Under the pieces are notes generated by a model. It was not told the DNA's origin. It saw only the letters and a list, made by a program, of their open reading frames with translations, and searched no databases. Positions 29,514 through 40,727 of a DNA stretch of 64,000 bases are shown here, one piece after another. Position numbers and translations under genes: made by a program. The DNA is taken from positions 310,001 through 374,000 of the forward strand of contig JAALGY010000033.1 of NCBI GenBank assembly GCA_032358165.1. Direction: 5' to 3'. The first letter of the stretch is position 1. The number at the start of each line of letters is the position of its first letter. The stretch comes from Diplosphaera chodatii (lineage: Eukaryota; Chlorophyta; Trebouxiophyceae; Prasiolales; Stichococcaceae).

Positions 29514-30081
29514 CGCTGATGTCAGTTGCAGGCTGTGATGGGTGCACTCCGAGATGAATTTTAAGCACGTTGCGGCGACGACACACTGTCCAGCCTGCAC
29601 AAATGCAATAGAACGCTAGCACTTGGCGAAGCTACCTGCGCAGCGGTAGTTGTCGCGCGGTGTGCCAATGTGCATTGAGCATGTCGGAGCATGCTGACCT
29701 GGCTAGCTGATTCGGCACCCTGCAGCGCAATGAGCAGTGGGATGCTGAACAGATGAAGGACACAGTGCCCACAATGGTGTACCTATTGACCAGCTGTGAA
29801 TGGTGCCGTTTGGGGCTCCCGGACCCTGCTCCTGGTTGGTCATGATGCAACTTTGCGCCAGTCCCTCAGACAAAGCCATGCTCATCAAATGGAAGTCATA
29901 TCAACGGACGACGGCAGTAGACGTCTGTTCAAAAGCATGTCAGTAAAAATGTACCCCGCAACAGCTATCACAGCAGCTCGGCGGTCCAGAATGAGCAGTG
30001 CTTCGATCTGCAGTGTCACAGGTCTCAGGAGCAGCAGGCCCTGCCGCCTGCCCGCCGCCCACAGGCAACACGAGTCGTACG
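29514..30081. other. Intergenic region upstream of the USP-like gene
   Basis: This lies between the USP-like start and the 3' end of the FHA-SRA-SET gene, both on minus. It should hold the USP-like promoter and the 3' UTR of the larger gene. No other coding signal was found. Confidence 0.4.
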
Positions 30082-33000
30082 CTAGCGTGAGCTTGGGCCT
30101 GCATCCGCAACAGCAGCTGCTGCGGCCGGCTTGCTGCAGCACGCCTCAGCGCCGCACTTGCACTGGCCGTCCAGCTGGTACTCCACATACGAGCTGCCGT
30201 GATCGAAGGTCAGCAGCGTGAACGCCGGGATGTTGTAGCTCGCAAAGAACGCCTGGTAGGTCAGGTCCTGGTCATGGTGGCGGCTGAGGATCGGCTGCAG
30301 ATGCGAAACTAGCAACGCGTCACTGGTGTGTCCATCACAGAGCTACAACGTTGTTATATGAGTTGGGCACAGCGTGCTTTGCAACCTACATACTAGGGTA
30401 GCTAGCCTGCTACCGTGACAAGGGCAGGTGTCGGGGAGGGCACCCTGTGTCGACTTGCCTGGATAAACAGGTTGGGGGCGCAGCTGTGATTGACAAAGCG
30501 GCCGACGCCGCCCGCATGCTTGGCGTCCACCACCCACTTCACCTCGTACCTGCACGTGCACACACCAAGGCGTGGGTGTCGCCAAGGTTGCAGGGTTATG
30601 TCATGTCACGCATCCTGATGCCGGTGACGCCCGTACCCTGCCAAAGCTTTGAGGAGGTGCACCAGAGCCTCAGGGCGCAGTCTGACAGCACAACGGCAGG
30701 ATCAGCACTCCACCCCACGCTGGCCCCGTCAAGCTCCCACCCGTTGGTGCTGCCCTCCGCCATCCACACGTCCCGCTCGTCCAGGTCGGTGCGGGGGCCC
30801 AGGTCCAGCGCGTACGCGGCGTCGTCCAGCTGGTCGGCGTCGCCGACGCTCATCACCTGGTCTTGGAGCCCGACCAGGATTAGTGGATGCGCTGGACGGT
30901 AGCTTCCCAGGCATGGGGTGGAGGGCGTGTGCTGTGTGTCTGCTGTCTGGCGTGTGAGGACTTGGCAGGCCCTTGTGCAGACGTGCAAGTGTTCAAGAAA
31001 GTGAGTGAAGATGCACACCTTGCCATAGTAGTGGCAGACATATGCGCCGCTGGGGATTGTGTCCCTGCGCCGCATACAAGTTCCATTGCTTGTGCGTGGC
31101 AATGCGCTCGACCCCGACACGCTTTGCTGCCTCAGTGTCTCCCCGGCTATTGAACATGTGGACATGTTGCTGGCAGCCAGCAGGCGGAGACAGGCGACAG
31201 TGGCTCGCGGCTGAGGCGCAAATGCATGCTGGGGGCGCATCATGAGATGATGCCCCAGCCCATGTGCTCCGTCCGCACCAGCTGCAGCCGAAAGCGGATG
31301 CCCTGCAGCAGGCGCAGGGGGTCCTTGCATATGGCAGCCCTCGGAAGGGCGCTCCAGAATTGTCAGGCCATTAGCCTTGCTGTAATCGCTGACTGACAGC
31401 TGCTCCTGGCTGCATACCGCACCAGGCATGCAGCAGCTGCACCGACGCGGCGTGCTCCCGAAGCAGAGCTTGCGCAAACCAACTCTTCCAAAGGACCCCA
31501 CCTGCTGTGAGGCGCGCTGAACGCAGGCTTCGCCGTCGGGGCACAGTGGGTTCCAGGGACCGCACTCGTACACCAGGCGCTTGCAGTCCCGCAGGCTGGG
31601 CGCGGTGCCTGCGAGGCACGGGCTGCTGCGTGCAAGATGCTGAGGAGTTGGTGCCCCGGAGGCAGGGTTTTCAGTTCCTGCTGATCTTCAGCTGCTGGTA
31701 TCCTTCAGCAGAGCAGCATGCTCCAATGCCATCGGGCCTAAGCAGCCGCGGGCGCAACAGCCGGGCCGCTGCTATGCGAATACCGGGTCCGGGGGGCAAA
31801 GTCACACCCTTGTTCTCCACGTAGGGCAGCGTGCCGCCGTTGAGGTGCCGCATCCAGGCGTGCGGGTCATCCGGCTTCGCCAGGTACTTGGCAGGCAGGA
31901 CAGGCGCAGCCGGCCTGCAAGTATGCAGCCACCTAGTCTGCGGGCCATGTACCAGTCTAGCTGCAGGCACGCCTCATCCGAATCATGCGATTGCTGGTCA
32001 TGAGGACCCCTTGATGTCAGAACTGAATCCAAATGTCAGCACATACTTCAAACTTTACTTCTGCGGCAGGGGATGGTCATATGTACGGATTCTGGACGGC
32101 AAGCGCTGAGACGCACCACTCCATGCCCGCAGGCAGCTCGCAGTCGATCAGGTACCGGCATGTCGGCTGCCAGCCCACCCTGCAGCCACGAGTGCAGTTC
32201 GTACACCGCATGCACAGCAATGGCACTCCAACCCAAACATGACCGCAATGTACAATTCGCGTCACGTCCCTGGCAACATGATACACTCATGATTTGACTA
32301 CGTTACACTATGCCATGCTAGCGGTGGACTTGCGAATGCCTTTTGAGGCCTGAGGAAGCAGTGGGAGCGCATGCAGGGCCAAATGGGCAGATGGGGCACT
32401 CACGGCGGCTTGTGCCACCCGACGCCCGCGACCTGCTTGGCGGTGGGCATGCGCGCCAGGTCGGAGCACGGCGGCGGGATATTGTCGATCGTGTTGCAAG
32501 CCGGGATCTGCACAACAAGACACGCGCAAGGATGCTATGAGCGTCGATTCGCTTGGTAGCAATACTGCTGCATAGCTGCTTTGTCCAGTGAGAAGCGGCT
32601 CCTGTGCCTTGCTGATGTTATTGAGAGCTTGATCAAGATGCCCAAGCAAGCACCTGGCAGCCGCGCCGCTTGGTGGCCTCCAGGCCGCCGGAGATGTCGG
32701 TGTCGATGATGCCATCGCAGCTGAGAGGGTTGAGCTTTGGCGGCGCTGAGCTGCCGCCGAAGGTCACCCTGTCCTCGATAACAGGGCCCTGCAGATAGTG
32801 CCACCGTCGACGGCATTTACCGGCAGAAGGTCAGCATTGTCAGGTGTTTGCATGGGCGCATGTTGATGCCAAAGTGTCTCTTGCAGGTAGGCTGTAGCCT
32901 CAGCACACGTGGACTACGGTGCCAGTCACACCATGTACTGGCATATGGCATCCCGATCAAAGCTTCAGAAAGTCAAAAGTCGGCACACCTGGTTGGGGCG

Positions 33001-36000
33001 GCGCACCAGCTTGTACCGCAGCACCCATGTGTTGTCTTTCCCCTTCTCCTTTATATACTTGACCTGCAACATCGCCAAACAGTCACTGCGACCACAACGT
33101 TACCATAGCACATTGCACAGAAAAGGGGGCCGCAGCCTGCTTAAGTGATAATGCAGATGCCTCAGCTGCTCATCATCAGCTGTGAAGCAGATGCACCTGC
33201 TGTTTTGCATACACCTAACTGGTAGCTGCAGTATGGCAGATGCCGGAGACAGGAGCATCACGGCGGACATCCTGGCTCACCACATCGTACAAGCCATCGT
33301 ACACGAAGACGCTGCCGTAGATGGTGGAGGGATCCGGCTGCTTGCGCGTGACCCGCACCGGCACCCCCAGCCGGATGTTGCCGATCTGCAGCCATGCAGC
33401 AACCCAGATCGAGCTCAGGTGATAACAGGTGACCTTGTCAGCGAGCGAGCTGACAGAGCCCGAATGCAGGTGCATTACGGCTGCATATTCAGGGCTGACT
33501 GCACTGACGTTTGCTGCTGACTGGACGTGTGCAACATAACAACAATGCAATAGACAATCGAGTGGGTGGCACCGCAACTCACCAACGCTGCATTGCCAAA
33601 CTTCTCGTCCTGGTCTGCGATCTGCCGCTTGTTGCCGAGCAGATCGTTGCCGCCCTGGCCTGCAGTTGTCATTGCAAGGCGCTTCGAGTACCGGTTCTGA
33701 AGGCAAGGTACACGGGATTTGTTATTGACGAGGCAGCAAAGACCCCAGCTGATGATGTGGGTTTGACTACACTCGGACGCTTGGTGTTCAGAGCCTCAAA
33801 GCACCTGTATACCACAGCTTGTGGCCATCGTCCTGGTCATCCTTGTAGCAGCCGGCGACCATGATGCTGGTGGCAAATGTCACGCTGCGGGCCTGCCAAG
33901 CACATTCCCTCAGATCAGCTGGGGCAAGACGGGAACACTTGTGACATGTACGTGATGGCATGTGCGCTAGCTGCTGCCTGGCTGCACACTGGCAAGCCTG
34001 GCTGGCACAGTTGAGAAGCGCTTACCAGGCGATACAGCTCCTGGTCGTTCTTCTTGCCGCCCTTGCTGACAAAGTCGATGCCCGCCAGCGGCGGGAAGTG
34101 CATGTTGCACACCGACAGGTGGCACCGTGTGAAGAACCTGCGCCAGAAAGCATTGGCATGGTTACATGAAGTGTTGCAGGTCCTTCAGCGTGGAATGGGA
34201 TCCAGCTGTTGTCCCATCATGATGGAGTCACACAGCATCACAGCAGATCTGTACACATCACACAGCATCACAGCAGATCTATATGCATCACACAGCATCA
34301 CAGCAGATCTGTGCACGCACCTGTCAGTGATGTTGAGGCCTGGGAAGTGGCCGACGACCTTGCCCAGCTTCATGGACAGCCCCTGCGCGTTCATCTTCTT
34401 CTGCGCGACGCGGTCGGGGCGCCGGCTCATCTGCTTGCCGTCGGCGTGCTTGCCATCCTTGCACCGTTCCGCCTCGTCCCCCTTGGCCTGCAGGAGCGAG
34501 GGACGTGGATGATAATGAGTTTGACTGTGCCGGTGTATCAGGCCATGAGGTTCATGGCACACTGATGTGTGGTGTGGGGATGATGTCTCAAGGTGGCGCG
34601 GCTGCCATGCGGGTGTGCCACGACGGCCAGATCAGGCGTGCCGATGCGCACCTGGCGGTACTTCAGGAAATACTGGCGGCCGGTCTCGTTGATGAGCTCG
34701 ACCTTGGCGGGGTCCAGGTCCAAATCCTCATGGACCGGCAGCCCGCAGCGCCGCCAGGGCTCGGTGTCACGCTCCCACTTCAGCTGAACGGCGAACCAAG
34801 CACGCTCAGCGTTGTGCACAGTGCGAGTCTGCCCTTGCAATGCTGCACTGCCATCCTGAATCTGGCCAGGCAATTTGACAGAGGCTGCCGGGGTGGCTGC
34901 GGGTCTCAGGGCTTGGATGGGTAGGCAGGCACCTCCTGGCCGGCAACCACTTCCGGGATGTCGACGGGCGGCAGCTCCTCCAGCTTGGCGCGCTTTGTGG
35001 GGCTGCAACGCATACAGGCACTCAATGTCAGCATTGGTGAAAGCAGCAGTGTGCTGCTGCATGTGACAACATGAAAATGCTGATGCACCCCAGACATGGC
35101 CGGCCGGCTCGCATCTGCGGCTCGGCAGCGGGTCTGCGCTGCCATGCTCAGGCCTCCGTCAGGTAGCACAGGGCCGCCGCACCTCTGCTTGTTCTTCTTC
35201 CCCTGTGCCTCTGGGGTGGCCGGCCGCTTGGGGCCGGCTCCGGCGGCGCTGCCCGCCGCGGCCGCGGGCCCCCTGGGCGCCCTGCCGCTGCTGGTTTTGC
35301 GCGCTGTCTGTGCTGTGACGCCGTCCTCGCCCGCCCGAGGCAGCGGCCTCCTGGGCGCGATGCCCCCGCAGCTCTTGCGAGCCGTCTGTTTCCTCCTCCC
35401 ATGCGGACGGCTGCCTGCGGTCGGGACTGCTGCCGCAGCAGCTGTTGCTGGTGGTGGTGCTGGTGCTGCCGGCGGCGCGTCACCAGCTGCTGCACCGCCC
35501 GCGTCATCATCGTGGCTTCTGGCTGCGGCGCCAGCGTCTGCCTGCTGCGCCTGCTCGACCGCTGCCGCTGCCGCTGCCGCCTGCCCGGTGCCTGGCACAA
35601 CATGTTCGAGCGCCTGCAGCCCGCGCGACAGCATTGTGGCCGCTGCTGTTGCCGTGGTGCTGACGGCTACGCGGCCGCTTTGCCTGCGTGGCACCGGCGC
35701 GGTGGACGGTGGCGACACATCGGGGACGGTCCCAGGCGGCCCCTTCCGCCGTGATGGGGTTGCCACATCCTGCAAACATGTGCAGTGCAGCTGTCAACAG
35801 GCAGACCCCTCGTGTGATACTGCATAGGCCATGTCCACACCATCACGACATCTGCGAAGGTCGTATGCAAACTAACAGGATCTCCTCATGCACAGATAGC
35901 ATTGCGGCATAGGGCACCAGGAGCGTGCCTCGTCAGAGGGCATGGCCGGCTCTGCCGCCTGCGCCTCTGACACCGGCATTGTGGCAATTGAGTCCCTGTC

Positions 36001-36644
36001 CGCTGGGTCTGAGCTCTGCTCGGTTATCACAGACTTCAGGGCTTCCACATTGTCCACGACGAAGGCGAAAGGATTGGGCTGCCCCTGCATCCATCGGAAC
36101 AACCAGTCAGGAGCTGTGCACTACTTCCTCAGGCTAGATCCAGATGCAGGTATGATAGACACACAGTGTACATGCAAGGTGATTGCAGCCAAGGGAGCTG
36201 AGCAGTGCGCAAGGTGCACAACACGCATTTTGCTGCAAGGCCCACCCTCAGCGCTCTTGCTGCGCTGATGACAGGTGTGTCAGCAAAGCTGAGCACTGCG
36301 CCGCTCTGCAGCTGCTGCGTCTGCCCAACAACCAGCTTCGCCCCATCAATGTAGGTGCCGTGGGCGCCGGCGTTAGTGATCTCCAGCACAGGGTGGCCGC
36401 GCAGCAGGCTCAGGGACAGGGTGGCGTGCTGTTTTGAGATGCTGCGCTGCAAGTTGTGGTAAGCAGGTGCAGCCGGCGGCGACCCCAGGTCCACATCAGG
36501 GAAAATGCGCAGGCCTGCGTGCCGCCTGCCGACTGTGAGGTCCTGACCGTGGCTGTGGCGGAAGAGGTTGCTGAGATTGACTTCCTTGACGCCTTCGGCG
36601 CCACTGGTGCTTTTACCCCTGAGCACACATGTCCCCTTCGACAT
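30082..36644 (-). CDS. FHA-SRA-SET protein, SUVH-like histone H3K9 methyltransferase homologue
   Basis: About 21 exons: 36644-36246, 36084-about 35929, 35769-35183, 35002-34933, 34783-34652, 34487-34321, 34137-34026, 33892-33805, 33659-33583, 33385-33281, 33063-32989, 32788-32654, 32507-32404, 32179-32117, 31914-31808, 31608-31502, about 31306-31247, 31064-31019, 30856-30714, 30549-30459, 30294-30082; about 1010 aa. Order: FHA domain (LTVGRRH, SISKQHATL, ITNAGAHGTYIDG); Ala/Arg-rich linker; SRA/YDG domain (MAGIDF-like PLAGIDFVSKGG, TGQGGNDLLGNKRQ, FVYDGLYDV); DISGG; pre-SET (TLPYVENKG, YECGPWNPLC); SET (HMGWGII, GAYVCHYYGK, GRFVNHSCAPN, TFDHG); post-SET CKCGAEACC. Plant SUVH proteins bind methylated DNA through SRA and methylate H3K9. 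Oddities: the FHA domain, few pre-SET cysteines, His in place of the catalytic Tyr, and no GT donor after GWGII. The exon 2/3 junction is uncertain. Confidence 0.85.
34228..34317. repeat. Minisatellite, three copies of a 30-bp unit
   Basis: The unit TCACACAGCATCACAGCAGA followed by TCT and seven variable bases starts at 34228, 34258 and 34288. It lies wholly in the intron between the exons at 34487-34321 and 34137-34026 of the FHA-SRA-SET gene, right beside the donor. The first 23 bases of each copy are identical, pointing to recent duplication. Confidence 0.9.
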
Positions 36645-37737
36645 GGCGGGGCTCAGCCGACCTCAGCTCCGGGCTGACTCTCTACTGCATCTCAACCTTG
36701 CGAGCACGCAGACGCCTGATCCGCCACCTGCCGCACATGCACGACATGCATGTGTTATGGTTGGCATAATGGAAGCTCTGCATCGTCGTGGACTTGCGTG
36801 CGGAAATCTGACCATGCAAAGTGTTACCCGCAAGCACCCGCTATGCACGCGCAAAATATTGGTTCATGCAGAGACCCGCTGTCAGGTGCGGATCATCACG
36901 GAGTATTGATCAGCAATCCCTGCATGCGAGCTCCGTGCGCAGACAGCGCGTGCAGGATCTTCCAATTGTATTGGCTGCGGTGAGGCACCGAAACTTACCC
37001 GGCCGCACTGCTCGCTCACCCGCTTGCGTGGCAAGCGTTGGCAATCCAACCAGTGCCGGTGGTCTAGTCCGTGCGACCACCAGGCTCCAGGGCTGACACT
37101 GCTGGTATTGGTCGCAAGCACATGTTTGAGGCGCAAAGCACGACATAGCACTGACGGCAAAGTTATCGAGCACACACTGAGCTCGATGTATTTCAAAGCA
37201 TTACCCCAGGGCTGCTCTTTGCTGGCCTGATCCTGGCGTCATGGTGGATGCCCACGTACACTGCTGTTGAAGCTTTGCATTGTTGCAGCGGCAATGGTTG
37301 CCATTGCAGCACCGGCACCGGAGTGTCCGCGCAGATGTGCACGGACAGCTGAACGTGCAGCAGGGCACGCCTACAAAAGGTCCGCAACAAGCATTGGAGC
37401 CACAAGCGCGCGGCATGCATTGGCAAATGCACTGGATATTCTGCAGCTGGCGACATCAGTTGAGAATGCAACAACTCTGCGTTTTCAGCTTTGGGTCACG
37501 ATGCTTTGGCCGCGTCTTGTGTACAAGCAAAGGCAAAACAAGCAATTTAACCACAAGACCATCGCATTGACAGCTTGTCCAGTTTGTCAAGTGATCCTGC
37601 TCCCCAGGCGCAAAGTGCCGGCTGCTGTATGTGCTGGTGACTGGGCTGCTAGCCGCCACTGCATGGCACGTCCACAGCCCATACCTCGGCTGAGGGGCGC
37701 AGTCGTCCTGTCATCATGTTGCCCTGATGCTGCTGCC
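36645..37737. other. Intergenic region between FHA-SRA-SET start and H2A.Z end
   Basis: This 1.1-kb stretch should contain the promoter of the FHA-SRA-SET gene and the 3' UTR of H2A.Z, both on minus. A 229-codon plus-strand frame starting at 37267 runs into the H2A.Z gene on the opposite strand and is taken as non-coding. Confidence 0.4.
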
Positions 37738-38154
37738 TTACTCCTTCTTGCCGACCTTGTTGATCAGCGACTTGTGGATGTGTGGGATGACACCGCCGCC
37801 CGCGATGGTCGCCTTGATGAGGGTGTCGAGCTCCTCGTCACCACGGATGGCCAGCTGCAAATGGCGGGGTGTGATACGCTTCACCTTCAGATCCTTGGAG
37901 GCGTTGCCCGCCAGCTCCAGCACCTCGGCCGTCAGGTACTCCAGAATGGCTGCTGAATACACGGCGGCTGTGGCACCGACACGGCCGCTGGAGGTGACGC
38001 GGGCCTTCAGCAGACGGTGGATACGACCGACGGGGAACTGCAGGCCGGCGCGCGCTGACCGGGAGATGGGCTTCTTCTTGTCCCCCTTCTTCTCGCCACC
38101 GATTGTGCCCTTGGCGCCCTTGCCTGACAGGCCCTTGGCTCCCTTACCCGACAT
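37738..38154 (-). CDS. Histone H2A variant H2A.Z
   Basis: Intronless frame of 138 aa from the ATG at 38154. It replaces H2A in nucleosomes at promoters and is deposited by SWR1-type remodellers. The H2A fold is complete: [57 protein letters not shown] and [11 protein letters not shown]. The ending [17 protein letters not shown] is the H2A.Z signature, unlike the NIQAVLLPKK region of canonical H2A. The N-terminal tail has a repeated GKGAKG motif rich in acetylatable Lys. Lack of introns contrasts with every other protein gene nearby except the USP-like one. An in-frame extension to 38268 is open but lacks histone character. Confidence 0.97.
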   Translation of the reverse strand: MSGKGAKGLSGKGAKGTIGGEKKGDKKKPISRSARAGLQFPVGRIHRLLKARVTSSGRVGATAAVYSAAILEYLTAEVLELAGNASKDLKVKRITPRHLQLAIRGDEELDTLIKATIAGGGVIPHIHKSLINKVGKKE

Positions 38155-38909
38155 GGCGGCTGGCTCCGGCTGCGGCTGGCGGCTGCGAAGGGCTGCTGTC
38201 GCCGGGGTGCACGCTGACGGTAATGGCGCAAAGTGCTGCGGTGCCAAATGTTTTGAACGGGAAGGCAACGCCTCGGACTCTCAATGCGGTTGGGTCCGAC
38301 GATTGGATCCCATCGCCCTACCACAGGGTGGGCATGAAGTCTGCTCCTGTGTTATGCTGGCTACCTTATTTGATCAGCCTGGCTACTGAAACACAGCAGG
38401 ACTGTAGCAGTGCCGAGACAGAGGTGTTCTCCGCCTCTGAATTTGAACACGCAATGTTACATGCATGCTGCCACGCACCGTTCACTGGCGTTAGCCATGC
38501 AAGGGCGGTTCATGCCGGGCAGAGGCATGCGATGGTGGTCATATATGCATAGCAAGAGGATGCTCGTTTGCACCCGTTGAAATCATTATTCTCGATGCAA
38601 CCGTGCTGTCGTGCACCTATGTCGACATAAGGGCGCAGGTCCCTCCACACGCACAGGGCCAGACATTCAGGGAACAGGGCTAGACTGGACGGCTGAGGTC
38701 GTGTTGCCTCTGCTGAAAGGATGCTAGCTTGCTGGGCGCCGTCTGCTGCTTGTGTCTGACACCTTTCCTTTGGCATTCACAGGGGCAACCGTGCTTTGTC
38801 AAGTCCGAGCAGCAGCTGCCTGCCTGCCGCCCCATGCTGACCATGGGGAGCAGGCTATGAGCTGTCAATAACTTGATCCTGTGTCTGCAGCACCCACCGC
38901 GCCGCCCAC
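38155..38909. other. Intergenic region upstream of H2A.Z
   Basis: This should contain the H2A.Z promoter and the NDPK 3' UTR. No TATA-like or other clear element, and no coding signal, could be supported. Confidence 0.4.
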
Positions 38910-40064
38910 TTACTCCACCAGCCACGGCGTCATCGTGGGCTCCCACGCCGACGGCAGCCCCTCCTTGAACCACAGCGCTGTGTCACAGCACACACACATC
39001 TGATCAGGCAACACGTACAAGGGGTGCCAGAAACTTTTGGACTCACAAAAGGGCATGAGCAAATATTCCTGGTGACTCACCGGTCTCCCGCTCGCCGTTC
39101 TCGGGGCTGTCGCTGGCGTGCACGATGTTGCGGCCAGTCACGCGGCCAAAGTCGCCGCGCACCGTGCCGGGCTCCGCCTTGAGGGGGTCCGTGGCGCCCA
39201 CCAGCTTCCTGAACGAGGCCACCACGCCGTTGCCCTCCCACACCTGCACCCCATTTCCACATATTCGATCTGGACACTGTCACCTTTTGCAGGCTGATCA
39301 ATGCCAGCTGCTGCCCCACTCAGTTGATCGCTCTACATTCGTGCATACATGCGATATCTGTCATCTTCGGAGGTTGAGATACACCATGATCAGAAACGTC
39401 TGCTCACCATTGCCACGACTGGGCCAGAGACAATGTAGTCGATCAGGTCGGGAAAGAACGGCTTGGAGGACAGCTCCCCGTAGTGCTCCTCTGCCAGCGC
39501 GCGCTCCGGCACCATCAGCTTCAGCGCTGCGAGCTTGAAGCCCTTGCGCTCGAAGCGTGAGATGACCTGCAGCATTGACGTGCATGACTTATTGGATGTG
39601 TACACTGTTGCCAAGCACCCTGGCTTGAGCACCGATGGCTGTGCAAGTGCTGCAGCTAGTAGCAGTCTTGATATAGACATACGAGTGATCTGATCGCCTC
39701 CGCAGAGCCAACCAATGCACAGAGGCGGCCGACATGCATGCATTCACGAGCGTCTGTAGTCTGGAGTCTGGGGACATATACGTTGACGTTCGCACACTGT
39801 TTCACTCATCTGCAGCGTTACATACGCTGGTACCGCTCTCACCTCGCCGACAAGGCCCCGCTGCACGCCGTCAGGCTTGATCATGACATAGCTGATCTCG
39901 GCGCGCACGGCAGCCGTCAGCTGCCGAGAGGCCCTTCTGCATGCCGACCCACGGCTGAGGCTGACCAGGCCACATGGGCGGCCATTCAGAGACTGCAAGC
40001 GTGGCTGCCTGGCGCTGTGCTGCGCCGCAGCAGCCGCAAGTGGCCTGGAGGCTGTGCAGGACAT
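38910..40064 (-). CDS. Nucleoside diphosphate kinase, plastid type (NDPK2-like)
   Basis: The enzyme moves the gamma phosphate of ATP to other NDPs through a phospho-histidine. Four exons on minus: 40064-39843, 39566-39408, 39243-39081, 38977-38910, phases consistent, 203 aa. The first 50-odd residues are Ala/Ser/Arg-rich and end before [17 protein letters not shown], indicating a transit peptide as in plant NDPK2. Core motifs follow: [44 protein letters not shown], the nucleotide-contacting R and N, and the active-site His in [15 protein letters not shown]. The C-terminus is ALWFKEGLP followed by [11 protein letters not shown]. Divergent from the thioredoxin-like gene, 663 bp away. Confidence 0.96.
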
Positions 40065-40727
40065 GCGAGCCTGCTGAGTAGTCTGGAACGGCCGCCGGGC
40101 GCGGCTGTTGCACATGCTGCATGAGGGCGTCATGGCGGCTTGCATGCTGGCACAATCGTCTGCTGAGCGCAAGTGCAGAATGGCTGCACCTGCAAGATGC
40201 TGACCAGATGCCACATCAGTGTACCAACATGCTCTCAGATCTGTGCATGTGGAAACGCCACAGAACAGATTGCACATCACACAAGACGCATTGCGAGATC
40301 ACAACCAAAGTGTGTACAGGCGGCACAGCTGCTTTGACAGTGTTGCCTGCGCACTGCGCTGCTGTCGCAGGGCAGTCTGTCCGCGGCAGCCTTGTGCCCA
40401 GCACGTGATAACGGTTTGAATGCTCAGAAGGTGCATGCGGAGACTTGCACATGGGTCAGTAGCATGCCGCCGATAATGTCAGTGGTGCTGGATCCTGGAG
40501 CGCAGGCCCAGATGACGCCAGAGAAGTCGCAGGTGCGGGGTCGGCGCGGCTCACTGCGGATGTGTCATCTTGTGAAGCATCCACAGCTGCCACAGCTGCA
40601 ACCTTCATCGCACGTGCAAGCTGGCACATCTGCAGATGCCCTGACATGCAGCCGGTGCTGCTGCTGATCACCCGTCGCCTCTGCATGGCCACAGCTCGCG
40701 CCGGGGCCAGGTACAGCGACAACTATC
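40065..40727. promoter_or_regulatory. Intergenic region between divergent NDPK and thioredoxin-like genes
   Basis: The two starts face away from each other here, so both promoters should lie in these 663 bp. No clear motif was identified. Confidence 0.4.

Noticed and set aside
34228..34317. CRISPR-like regularly spaced repeat
   Set aside because: Only three direct tandem units with variable tails of seven bases, inside a eukaryotic intron; no leader or cas genes.
35096..35827. 243-codon plus-strand open frame with Ala/Pro runs
   Set aside because: Antisense shadow of the Ala/Arg-rich linker exon of the FHA-SRA-SET gene.
37267..37956. 229-codon plus-strand frame with a hydrophobic start
   Set aside because: Runs into the H2A.Z gene on the opposite strand; no other support.
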